Source of the DNA: Thunnus maccoyii
Taxonomy: Eukaryota > Chordata > Actinopteri > Scombriformes > Scombridae
Assembly: GCF_910596095.1 (NCBI RefSeq)
Contig: NC_056548.1
Span: forward strand, 15,710,651-15,774,650
DNA length: 64,000 bases
Direction: 5' to 3'
This document shows, in pieces, positions 13,020 to 28,605 of this stretch. Both the position numbers and the translations under genes were made by a program. Below the pieces are notes generated by a model, which saw only the letters and a list, made by a program, of their open reading frames with translations, did no database searches and was not told the origin of the DNA. How positions within the stretch are numbered: position 1 is the first letter of the stretch; each line of letters begins with the position of its first letter.

Positions 13020-13673
13020 GAGTGAAACTATTTCTCCTCCTTTAATATTCTCCCCACCGCATTCATTTTCACGCTGAAGTTGAAGAGACTTCCACCGGGA
13101 CTTGGCAAACACATCAACGACGCATTTAATAATTTTAACTGCGTACCTGCTCGTATCGCTGCCGCCTCAGTGTACCGTCAACGGGGAGTCTTTACTTCAA
13201 AGAAGAGGATTATTGCTTTCTGTTTACGTTCAGTTTGACTCTTTAGCTTCCTTTGAGTTTCACAGCCGCCACCCAACATCACTTAAAGGGGACGCAGCTG
13301 TTACTCAACCCCCCCAAAAAAGTAACGCTCTCTCTAAAGTTGAATATTAAACCGACAGGAGTAGGACTGTGGATAATTGTGTGCACAACTTGAGGTTACA
13401 TACATTGTCAGACTACTTTTTATGTATTTATGACTGTAAATATTGAGTTTTATTTCATTTATTTAATATCATTTTATTCAAAAACCGACCAACGTCTGTC
13501 TCGGAACTTTTGTCAACGCCTTTGATTCTGATCGGCGGTATTTTGGTACACCACCGGAAGTTAGCCGTTTCCAAGAGAGGCCGCCCCTCTCATTCATTCA
13601 ACCACCACAGTATTATTATTATGAGCAAATTTAATTTTAATATTTAACAATGCACCTGTAATATTTAGTCCAC
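13020..13673. promoter_or_regulatory. divergent itgb1bp1/cpsf3 promoter region
   Basis: The interval between the itgb1bp1 coding start (11727, minus) and the cpsf3 start (13674, plus) becomes richer in CpG over about 13060-13600. It holds an ETS-type CCGGAAGT at 13554-13561, about 113 bp before the cpsf3 ATG. From established knowledge, the human genes are also head-to-head and share a promoter. Exact start sites and itgb1bp1 5' exons cannot be placed from sequence alone. Confidence 0.55.
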
Positions 13674-19601
<5,928 letters not shown>

Positions 19602-20230
19602 ATGTGTGCAGACACGACTGCAGCGTTCATAACCACTTACAGTTAACCTTTGACCTAAAGAGGGTTGGAGACTTGATCACTGCAGGTACAAATGCTAAAA
19701 ATATTTTTAAGGGGCTTGATTTAAGGGAATAAGCAACTTGGATTTGTGCACAACTCATTGTTTTATCCAAAATAAATTTGACAAGAGAAATAAGAATAGT
19801 GCAGATGGTTGATCTATGTTCATTATTTAGATCCTAATTGAAAAAGATCTTGCTGTCTGTCTCTGTGGTCCAATTTCACTGTAACTAACGGCCTCAGCAA
19901 CCAAACCAAAATCATGGGATTTGAAAAGATAGGCCTCAACATTAAGGAAAGTCTGTGTAGGAGAAGAAATTAAATAAGCTAAGTAGTTTTTTCCATAGCT
20001 TTTAGTGTTGTCTTTGATATGCAAGCACTTTTAATTTTATTTGAGTTTTTAATATTATTTAATAACAGTATTTGTGTTGATGCACTGGAGGTTTTGTTTG
20101 ACTCGAGTTCGCTACTAACATGCACTGATATGTTTACTTTTATCTGTGACGTTTACTGTGAATTTCATGCACTAAATGTTTGTGTTCAGTGTAAATAAAA
20201 CATTTAAATAAAAACTTTTACATACATTTG
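19602..20230 (+). terminator. cpsf3: cpsf3 3'UTR with tandem poly(A) signals
   Basis: About 600 bp of AT-rich sequence follows the stop. Two AATAAA hexamers at 20194-20199 and 20207-20212 precede a GT-rich element (TTTGTGTGTGTTGAGT, from about 20226), the classical order of signal, cleavage site and downstream element. Confidence 0.8.
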
Positions 20231-20869
20231 TGTGTGTTGAGTCTTTTAAGTTACTTTATTTCATCAGCTGTTGCCAGAATTTTTTTTTTAAATTAGGTTA
20301 TTTGAATGTTTTTAATCAGTTTGTGTTGATGACTCGGGTTGGTGAAGCATGTTAACAAAAGACACACACATTGTCCTCTGACAGCACTGCTCAGAGGTCA
20401 TTTATTAGTTAAATATCTGGACAATATAACTACTGATTTTACATCAAAGGCACATTCTTCAACTGAACCATCTCACCACAACCTTACATTTCCTGTTTGA
20501 TGGTCTCCCAAGAAACAGTGCAACCATAATCAAAACTTGCTTCCATAAAAATAAGAAATCTGTGTGACAGATGACTTTATAAAAGCCAAAAGGAGTTGAA
20601 TTATTGCACTAAAAAGGTTGTTAACCACTGAGGGTTTCTCTGTCAGCGTGTGATGAAATGCTCATAATATGCTGACACGGTGAGGACATAATGCTGACAA
20701 TATGACTGACAAACTGAACAACAGGAGACTGGACCACCAAGCTAAAACCAGTGCAAAAAAAAGAAACTGGTAACATATCAAACCTTTTGTTTTACAGTAA
20801 AACGAATGAATATTGTGTTCATGGAAAAATTGCACTTGTTCTGTGGCACATGCTTGCTCATATGCACAT

Positions 20870-21130
20870 GTGGGGCTCCAACTAACAGTTATTTCCAGTG
20901 GCAATTGATCATTTTAATGAAATGCCCTAAAATTGTGAGAAATGCCAATCACAGTTTCCTAAAGCCAAGGTGATGTCTTCAAATTGCTTGTTTTGTCTGT
21001 GTCAGTCCAAAAACGTCAAAATATTTTAGCAACACAGACAAATGTTTGCCATTTGTGCTTCAAAAATTACTTTAAGATTTCCAAAAAAGGTGCCAGTAAT
21101 CTCCTAATCAAATAACTGAGCAATCGTTAC
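20870..21130. repeat. diverged copy of the GCTGCAACTAA MITE family
   Basis: The start (GGCTCCAACTAACAGTTATT) and interior (AGGTGATGTCTTCAAATTGC, TTGTTTTGTCTGTGTCAGTCC) match the neighbouring element at 21139-21424, with many substitutions. It ends near GAGCAATCGTTACAG. No clean terminal repeats remain. Confidence 0.6.
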
Positions 21131-21138
21131 AGGTTTAT

Positions 21139-21424
21139 GTGCATTAGAGCTGCAACTAACAATTATTTTTATTATTGATTAATCTTTTTGTCAAAAAAAA
21201 TTGTGGAAACAATTTCTTAGAGCACATGGTGACTTCAAATGTCTTGTTTTATCTGAACAGCAGTCCAAAATCTTAAGATATGCAGTTAACCATCATGTAT
21301 TATAGTGTGTTTTTGCTTTAAAAAATGACTAAGATGATTATTCGATTATCAAAATAGTTGCTGATTAATTTTCTGTTGATCAACTTATCTATTAAATCGA
21401 CTAATTGTTGCAGCTCTAATGCAC
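21139..21424. mobile_element. palindromic-ended MITE, GCTGCAACTAA family
   Basis: Perfect 18-bp terminal inverted repeats: GTGCATTAGAGCTGCAAC at 21139-21156 and its complement at 21407-21424. The interior has the typical TTGATTAATC-rich ends and a CAAATGTCTTGTTTTATCTG core. It encodes nothing. A related scrap lies in adam17 intron 5 (about 37774-37980). Confidence 0.85.
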
Positions 21425-21623
21425 ATTACAGCTAAATCTTTGGTTAGCAGCTTACATGAGAACAATGTGATCTATAAACAAATTACACTATTGCACTGTC
21501 ACACTGACCGAAAGGATGAAGGTGAGTCATCAATCGTGATTTCACTGACATTTAGTTGTTCAAGTCTCCAGGGAAGAAGAAGGGGTTTTAGTTAAACATG
21601 GATGTGAAAGGTGATGATTTAAG

Positions 21624-21966
21624 GGCCCCAAAAGGGCTGGGCGATATGGACAAAATCAAATATGATATTTTTGACCAAGTACCTCAATATCGATATTGCG
21701 ACAATATTGTAGGGATGAGCATTACTGATGATAAATAATCACCAGTAATGTGGATATAATGAATAAGTGGATAAAGGCAAATAACAGAACTACTATAACA
21801 GTTTGGTAAGTTCAGAAAATTACATCACTTTACTGTAATGCAGCCTTTAAAACCAGGAAAAGACAATACTTATGCCATATTACGATATCCAAAATCTAGG
21901 ACAATATCTAGTCTCATATCACAATATCGATATAATATCGATATATTGCCCAGCCCTTGGCCCCAA
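21624..21966. mobile_element. hAT-type MITE with 8-bp target-site duplication
   Basis: Element 21632-21958 begins AAGGGCTGGGCGATATGG and ends ATATTGCCCAGCCCTT, giving near-perfect terminal inverted repeats. It is bracketed by exact 8-bp direct repeats GGCCCCAA (21624-21631 and 21959-21966), the duplication length of hAT transposons. The interior is rich in ATATCGATAT steps and has no coding capacity. The right boundary is 35 bp past the dnajc30 stop codon, so it most likely sits in that gene's 3'UTR. Confidence 0.9.
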
Positions 21967-22001
21967 CAGCATCAGTGTCCAGTGCTCCATCCTTCCTCAC
22001 G

Positions 22002-23036
22002 TCACCCTCGTTTTAAGCTTATTAATATTCCCACGGCCATCGCCAACAGCACCCCGACTCCCACCTCCATCATCCTGCCCAGCTTCTTCTCGCCCATCGT
22101 CTCCTGTTTCTTCCTCATCATGTCCTCTTTGCGGATTCGGATGTCTCTTTGTCTCTGCAGCTGCTCGTTGTAGTGGGACTTGAAGAACTGGTCGAAATCA
22201 AAGACGCCTTCTCGGCTGTCTGCAGTCACAGCAGACCGCCGGCTCCCGGCTTGCTGCTTGGCCGGGCTCCCGGCGGTGTCCTTGGCGGAGGGTTTAGCTG
22301 TTGCAGTGAGGTCTGATAGACTCAACAGACCCCGGTCGTACCTCTTTCTCAGCCCCTTGTTGCCCAGCACGGTGTAGGCCTCGTTGATGTCCGAGAAGCG
22401 GACAGTGGCCTCGTCGCTGCCGGAGTTTCTGTCCGGGTGGTAGATGAAGGACTGCTTGTAGTAGGCTGTTTTTATCTGGGCGTGAGTGGCGGTGGGTGAC
22501 ACCTCCAGAATTTCATAATAGCCTGTTTTGGTTTTGTAAAGCGGCACAGAGCGGTCTCCATTCCCGGTGTAAGCCCTGATAAAAACAACCTGTCCATGTC
22601 TCCACCACAAGTATCGACGAGGAGTCCTTGACGTGCAGAAAGTCCTCCGAAACTCGGCTTGACACCGGTGCCGAGAGAAAAGTCTTCCTCTAATTTGAAC
22701 GCGAATCTCTTTAGAAAGTGAATACTCTTTCTTAAGTCCAATATAATGGTCATATTCGGCGACAAAGCCATTTCCCCACGCATTGTTACCTGCACAGAGC
22801 GGCGCGTTTACCCTTGTGTAACCGTGCCGTGGAGCTCCAACGGTCACCTCTGCAGCGTTTTCGGCTCCACACAGACTGCCATTTTGAATGTCAACCGCCA
22901 CAACCCCAGCAGGTAGAGACGAAGCGTGTGTAGCACATTTACCTTGTTTGTATTGAGTTTCCAGGAGGTGACGGTGACATATTTTGTGCGCTATATCGTT
23001 TGCTCCCTTGCCAAAACGCAGCCTGAGCTCCGCCAT
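22002..23036 (-). CDS. dnajc30: DNAJC30-like mitochondrial J-domain protein, intronless
   Basis: DNAJC30 is an inner-mitochondrial-membrane J-protein linked to ATP synthase and to complex I turnover. This single open frame encodes 344 aa. The J domain is at about 171-236 (TGYYEILEVSPTATHAQIKT, HPD at 200-202, DINEAYTVLG, KRYDRGLL). The conserved C-terminal block follows (FDQFFKSHYNEQLQRQRDIR). The last 20 residues hold a hydrophobic segment (VGVGVLLAMAVGILISL) and basic end, as in DNAJC30. Human DNAJC30 is also intronless but about 226 aa. The extra length is an N-terminal extension of about 120 residues, basic with few acidic residues. No Met occurs between residue 1 and the J domain, so the start cannot be moved inside. 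The gene is absent between CPSF3 and IAH1 in mammals. It could be either teleost paralogue. Confidence 0.88.
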   Translation of the reverse strand: MAELRLRFGKGANDIAHKICHRHLLETQYKQGKCATHASSLPAGVVAVDIQNGSLCGAENAAEVTVGAPRHGYTRVNAPLCAGNNAWGNGFVAEYDHYIGLKKEYSLSKEIRVQIRGRLFSRHRCQAEFRRTFCTSRTPRRYLWWRHGQVVFIRAYTGNGDRSVPLYKTKTGYYEILEVSPTATHAQIKTAYYKQSFIYHPDRNSGSDEATVRFSDINEAYTVLGNKGLRKRYDRGLLSLSDLTATAKPSAKDTAGSPAKQQAGSRRSAVTADSREGVFDFDQFFKSHYNEQLQRQRDIRIRKEDMMRKKQETMGEKKLGRMMEVGVGVLLAMAVGILISLKRG

Positions 23037-23137
23037 GTTCGCAGAGCCAAAGAAAGCTGATATAACAAGCTGATCTAACTGCAGCGCCTCTCAGCGGTGA
23101 GTATGACAAAGTAACATCAAAGAGGTGTTATTTCTTT

Positions 23138-23325
23138 CCTCCACCCGCATTCTGCGAAGACCCGCCCCTACTCTGCCTCTGATTGGGTCTGTCGTCAAAA
23201 TTCTTACCCTAACCCAATCATCTCACTCCCCATGCCTAAACCTAACCAATCTAACCACCGAAGGTAACGAGTACTAGCCAATCAGAGGCAGAGCAGGGCG
23301 GGTCTTCGCGGAATGCAGGTGGAGG
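23138..23325. mobile_element. MITE with about 48-bp terminal inverted repeats
   Basis: The left arm 23138-23186 (CCTCCACCCGCATTCTGCGA, then AGACCCGCCC...CTGCCTCTGATTGG) is mirrored by 23278-23325 (CCAATCAGAGGCAGAGCAGG, then GCGGGTCTTCGCGGAATGC, then AGGTGGAGG). The arms differ by a few substitutions and one indel. The 90-bp centre (CCCTAACCCAATCATCTCAC...) is non-coding. It is a fish repeat I recognise by pattern only. A candidate target duplication, GGTGTT, lies on both sides but is not exact in spacing. Confidence 0.85.
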
Positions 23326-23345
23326 AAAAAATATGGTGTTTACAA

Positions 23346-23425
23346 CATTGTTTCCCAAACTGGTGGTCCCGACCCCCACCAGGGGTCGCCAAAGCTTCAC
23401 CGGGGGGGGGGCACCTTCTTGATTT
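23346..23425. repeat. hAT-like terminal scrap with G-run
   Basis: TTTCCCAAACTGGTGGTCCC followed by GACCCCCACCAGGGGTCGCC resembles the common terminus of hAT-derived repeats (TTCCCAAACT plus a GGGTCGC block). A run of nine or ten G follows. The other end of the element is not found. Confidence 0.5.
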
Positions 23426-24011
23426 TAAGTGGTGCAAGAAAACTTATAAATAATGAGAAAACGGGCGAATTTGCACATTTTCATTCACTTAAAGTCAGAA
23501 AAAACAACGTATGAATCACCGGATGATTGATTTATTAATGATGACGATGATGGGAGACAATATTTGGGGGATGATTCGTGGAAGTGATTTATAGTGTAAT
23601 TGTAAACGTCGAAAAACGACTCACTTTTTAATCTTTTGTGGTCACTTTTGATTAACTTTAGTATAAATACATGTTAATTATGATTCATGTGTTGTTTTTT
23701 CTGACTTTATGTGAATAAAAACGTGCAGATTTGCCAGTTTTCCCATTGGAAATAAGTATATTTCAAAATATCATTGTCCTGGTCACAAAAGCAACGTTTT
23801 AAGGGAATAACAGCCGTTTTCTAGACTTTTTAGGCATAAGCATTTAGATATTAACACTTACTACCCAGGGACAAAAATGTCTTACATGGTGTTATCTCTC
23901 ATGGAAAAGTCATAATGTCAAGACTTTTATTGTGAAGTTTGGTGAAACACTTCCTCCCACAACCGGAAGTACAGTCCACTGCGACTGCAACTAGTTTTCT
24001 GCAACATAATC

Positions 24012-26923
24012 ATGTCCAAGTACAAAACAGTTATTTGGCCTAAAGTGATTTTATTTGGCGACTCAATCACACAGGTAAGATCATGCATGGAGATCTACTG
24101 CAATATTGTGCATTTTGTTCGCTGCTATCTTATCGTTAATTCGCATTATCTGTTATTTTGCGAGCTAATGGTATTAATGGTGTTTCTTTCAGTTTTCATT
24201 TCAAGCCAATGGGTGGGGCTCAGAAATTGCCAACAGACTAGCAAGGTCAGTTCCCATCTAATGTCTCTTGACTTAAGTCGTATTTTTAATATAATTCCTT
24301 TAAGTGCTTCAGTTTTAGACATTCACATGGCTGTGATTTTGTATCTTGCATGCAACTTTGACCAATATCTTAACCCGGCATTTAATTTCCCCTCAGAAAG
24401 TGTGACGTTGTGAACAGAGGACTCTCTGGCTACAACTCCAGATGGGCCAAAATTGTTCTTCCTCGTCTCATCAACAGTCAGAGCTCAGCAGACAACAACA
24501 TTGCAGCTGTCACTGTCTTCTTTGGCGCCAACGACTGTGCCCTGGAAGGTACAATTACTCTGACCGGAAGTACACCCACTGTATTGATAAAGCATTGCTG
24601 CTGCAAACACTGGGTGCATCCCAAATCTCTTAAATTGCATCAACGTTTCCCTCACTTGCGTCTTTTCCTTGCGTCTTAGTCCCTCCCACCGTGGATGCAA
24701 GGAGAGACGCAAGGAAATCAAGCGAGGAGAGAGGAAACGAGGAAATTTGTTTTAAGAGACATGAGACGTCCTCTCCTCTGAAGCGTCACGTGAAGCGACG
24801 TCCGTTTCTGATGACGGCGACAGCTGATCACAGCTGATCACACCTGGATCAGCTGTCAGTCGGCTTTAACAGCTGTAGAAACCATTTCTACTGGCAGAAT
24901 GCGTGTATACTATTTATTGATCATTTCCATCTGTATTTTTTGATAACCCTGATAGTGAATTCATCATTCAATAACCCAAAATATGATCAGGGTGTCTCCT
25001 GACCACTGGAAAATATGTATTTGGCTAAATGTTTCAGGGCAAATGGAAATGATGTAACTCATATCAAACTCGACACTCAGGAATTTTCAGCCTCACATGT
25101 GACTGAATGGAAAGGACGATAAATGATGTAATATACAAATGTGTTTAACTGTTATTATGGATAAAGTTAAAGTCAGGAAGAGTCTGTCTGTCAGCAAGAA
25201 ACAGTTTAATGGAGGAAATAACATCATGAAAAAAATCTTTCTGATAAATGAAGAAAGTTGTTTATGGTTCTTTTGTTGATCAGACCGACAATTAACAGAT
25301 TTTTAACTATATGATGAATATATAAATAAACATAAAACTTGGGAATGATACACTTAAATTTAATCTGTAATCTGTAATCTGTCTCCACTTCGGTATGAAA
25401 CTGCAGTGATGTATCAGATCAGTCTGATCAGCTGCAGCGTCCAATCAATAAGTGATATCCAATAAGGGGGCATGTTGGACTGTCGTACAAAGTGATTAAA
25501 ACCAGTAAAAACGCTGAATAAAGCAGTTTCACGTTAAAAAGTTGCTCAAAGAATTTGTCATTCCTTCCTAATATACCTTTCTGATTTTGCCTCCTTCCAT
25601 CTGTTCCTGTCGTGCAGATAAGAACCCTCAGCAACACATCTCTCTGCAGGAGTACTCAGAGAACCTGAAGGAGATCTCCAAGCTCCTGGCTTCAGCTGGA
25701 GTGTCAGCTGACAAAGTTATTTTCATCACCCCTCCTCCTATTCACGAGCCAGCCTGGGAGAAGGAGTGTATCCTGAAAGGTAACACTCTCTCGTTCTTGT
25801 ATCGTCGCATAGAACTATTTTTTACAATCCGGGCCTGCAAAGATCATGAATACCTCTTTATATGTCTTCCAGGAGGTACTCTCAATCGCCTCAACTCTGT
25901 AGCAGGACAGTATGCCCAGGCATGTGTCCAGGCAGCTGGTCAGTGTGGTACAGACGTCCTAGACCTCTGGACCCTCATGCAGAGAGACGGACAGGTGGGC
26001 AGCACTTGTAACATGAAGTCCTCATACAGAAAACATTGCGGACATTGCGATATTTTACAGAACTGTCATTTCTTAATTATTTCCACAAAGTTTCAGCTGA
26101 ACATGAAAGAAATGTGAATTTTGTCTACAGGCAAACATAAATATTTACTTGAATTTTTTCTTTTCAGGAAATTTCCATTTCCTCTATAATTAGTACCAAA
26201 TTACACAGTTCCTTTCAGGAAAGCTCCTTGAAAACTTTGAACTCATGAATGAAACTGGCAGTTCATCCAAATTCTATGTTTCTGAATCAGCTGATAAAAT
26301 TATTGAATACTGAATGATGATGATTTATTTTACAGCTCCTTTAATTTTACACTAATTTGCAGGTATGGGTTAGATTTAGACATTTTGCAAAAAGGGTGAT
26401 GCAAATTATGAGAAAAACGGGGGGTTCAACTGGTTTATAGTTGGATTCATATGCATCTTAACATATGAAGAGAGAAAAAAAACATTATTTTCAGCATGTA
26501 GTTTAAACAATATATAAGCATATTATGTTGTTGTTTTGTTTTTTAAACTTAATGTCTATAATTTCAGGTACTTTATTTTATAGATCTCTAACTTTCCTAC
26601 TAATTTCCAGGACATTTTCTCAACAATTCCCTAAAAGTAGCAGCTTTGTAACTGTTCATTCTCATCCTTTAATATATGATACTTAAAGGAGTACAAGTGT
26701 GAGTATTTAATCTTTTAAAAATCCTGTGTTGTTCTCTGCTCCACAGGATTACACACTTTACCTTTCTGATGGGCTGCATCTCTCAGAGAAGGGCAACCAG
26801 TTTGTGACCGAGCACCTGTGGGCGCTGCTGGAGAGGCGAGTAGTTGACCTGCCTCTCATCCTGCCCTACTGGGGAGACGTGGACAGAAAGAGCCCAGAGA
26901 GCAGCCTGCTCTGTGACCAGTGA
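24012..26923 (+). CDS. iah1: IAH1 (isoamyl acetate-hydrolysing esterase 1 homologue, SGNH hydrolase)
   Basis: Predicted cytosolic SGNH/GDSL esterase; the physiological substrate in vertebrates is unclear. Six exons: 24012-24074, 24193-24245, 24397-24548, 25618-25779, 25873-25994, 26747-26923, all GT-AG and in phase, giving 242 aa (human 248). Block I is ILFGDSITQ with the nucleophile Ser18. The block II region is [13 protein letters not shown] with a conserved Gly. Block III is FFGANDCAL (GAND 82-85). Block V is [10 protein letters not shown], with Asp192 and His195 completing the triad. All catalytic residues are present, so the enzyme should be active. It is convergent with adam17 and divergent from dnajc30. 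Confidence 0.96.
24600..24875. repeat. probable non-autonomous repeat in iah1 intron 3
   Basis: The segment GGGTGCATCCCAAATCTCTT through CGAGGAAACGAGGAAATTTG and the duplicated CAGCTGATCA (CAGCTGATCACAGCTGATCA, about 24821-24840) is far more GC- and CpG-rich than the rest of the intron. It contains a nested imperfect inversion (CTTGCGTCTT against AGACGCAAGG). I recognise the wording as a dispersed fish repeat but cannot fix its ends or class. Confidence 0.45.
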
Positions 26924-27083
26924 ACAGGAGGACGTTGGATTTGTATGGAAAACATTTTTCCTTTAGGATCCAACAGAGCTGGACATTCAGTGGAGATGAA
27001 ATATCTCACCAGCATTTCTGTGTTGCCTGGTAAACTGACAGTATGTACAGCGGACTGCATTTATGTCAAGATTTGAAATGCAC

Positions 27084-27099
27084 AATAAAGATCTTTATT
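27084..27099. terminator. palindromic bidirectional poly(A) signal, iah1 (+) and adam17 (-)
   Basis: AATAAAGATCTTTATT is its own reverse complement. It supplies AATAAA to iah1 at 27084-27089 (161 bp past its stop) and to adam17 at 27094-27099 (about 1.5 kb past its stop). If both are used, the transcripts overlap by a few tens of bases at their 3' ends. The iah1 use is strongly supported; the adam17 use is inferred from the lack of another minus-strand AATAAA in 27100-28605. Confidence 0.7.
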
Positions 27100-28605
27100 T
27101 TGAGAGGAGTGTAAGTAATGCAAGCATGTGACTTAAAAAAAAAAAAATTATAAGCATAAAAACATTATGAATATACACATCATTCATCTGATACGACACG
27201 TGAAATCTGTCTGTGTAACAATTCACATCCAGTCAGCACTCCATGTTAGATACAGTTTACTTTTTTCTTGACCTCCACTTAATACATTTTTAAAAGTAAT
27301 TTAACATGTGACACAGCAGGCAACAGTGGTGAAACAGCATAAGTAAGTGAAAGAGGTGCATGGACTCAAATTGGCACAAGGACCGAAAACCAAGCGGCAG
27401 GATGTTGGAAAAATAACATCTGAGCACTTCAGGTATCTAAAATTAAACTCAGGATGTCCAGATCCATGTGCATGTACTTGGATTTTCCCCCGTCTGTCTG
27501 AACAGAAGGAACGGTTCCTGCACAATAAGAAGAAGGCACCAAAGTGTTTCATACAGGGATCAACCACACAGAAAGAGTACATGATTAATCATTAAAGCAT
27601 CACACTACAGGAGACTTACTTTCTTAAAATTTAAACTACAGGTCATATAAAATAAGTGTAATACTGTAGAGTCTACTGCCAAATCCTTGCACAGAATCAA
27701 AATGTTGCATTATAAGTTAAATGTACAAACTACTGATGACAGCACATTAAGTACATTTATAAAACATAATTCACGTCTCCAGTAATGCGAACAATACTTT
27801 CAAGTGCAGTTATTTTTTTGATTCAGGATACAACAATTATCTTTTAAGTTCAGCATCCGTGAGTCACACTGAAATATTTTCTTTTAACAGAAAATAACCG
27901 CAGCTACATTAATAATATTAACATCTTTCACTTTTAAAACGGAGCAAACCTGAGGTCACATTGCTTCACAGACAGTACTTTGTGCACGAGTGTTTTAGGG
28001 GGGGAAAGGCAAGATTTAGGCTTTTAACTTAATGCTTAGATTACTTAAGAAACACAACCTTTGTTCACTTTTTTTTGACACAGCATGCTTGCAAAAGCTG
28101 ATAGAGGCATAAATCGTTTTTTTTTTTATCTGTATATAGAGAAACCACAGTAGAAACAACAAAAAGATCATTTAAATATGATGTGTTTGGGTCACTGGTC
28201 CGCGATAAACCTAGCACAAAGGGCTGCAACTTAGATTCACTTCCACAGGTTTCATCTCGCCAAGAAACACCTACCAAACTGAAAAAAGGCACAGCATCGT
28301 TTCAGCACCGATACATGAAAACATGAAATCACATTTCAATTTAACTGTAGTCAGGAATTCAAGAAATTGTATAGTGGCTCAAAGTTACAGCTGACTGAAT
28401 ACTATCCACATCTAGCATTGGCTGAAATGTTAAACACTAAAATCTGACCTATGAAACATGTATGCTGTTACCTTTCACCAGTTGCTGTCTGTGATTTGTG
28501 GCAAGAAAAATGCATATGATGCTGCACGCATTTGCATGTTCTCTAAAACACATATCAGGTTCCATGTTGGAACTTTTCGACAAAAAAAGTGCTGCTTGTT
28601 GAATC

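Larger units (their letters stand above)
23037..24011. promoter_or_regulatory. divergent dnajc30/iah1 intergenic and promoter region
   Basis: The two genes start head-to-head 975 bp apart. An ETS-type CCGGAAGT at 23963-23970 lies 42 bp before the iah1 ATG. On the dnajc30 side the first 100 bp are GC-rich, and the MITE at 23138-23325 brings ATTGG/CCAAT boxes within 200 bp of its start codon. The middle (23341-23960) is AT-rich and holds an hAT-like scrap near 23346-23420. Confidence 0.5.

Noticed and set aside
13102-13350. 82-codon frame in the divergent promoter
   Set aside because: No recognisable domain. It overlaps the expected itgb1bp1/cpsf3 start region; open frames are common in such DNA.
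22472-22795. 107-codon minus-strand frame within the dnajc30 gene
   Set aside because: Alternative frame of the same strand. The 344-codon frame carries the J domain and conserved C-terminus.
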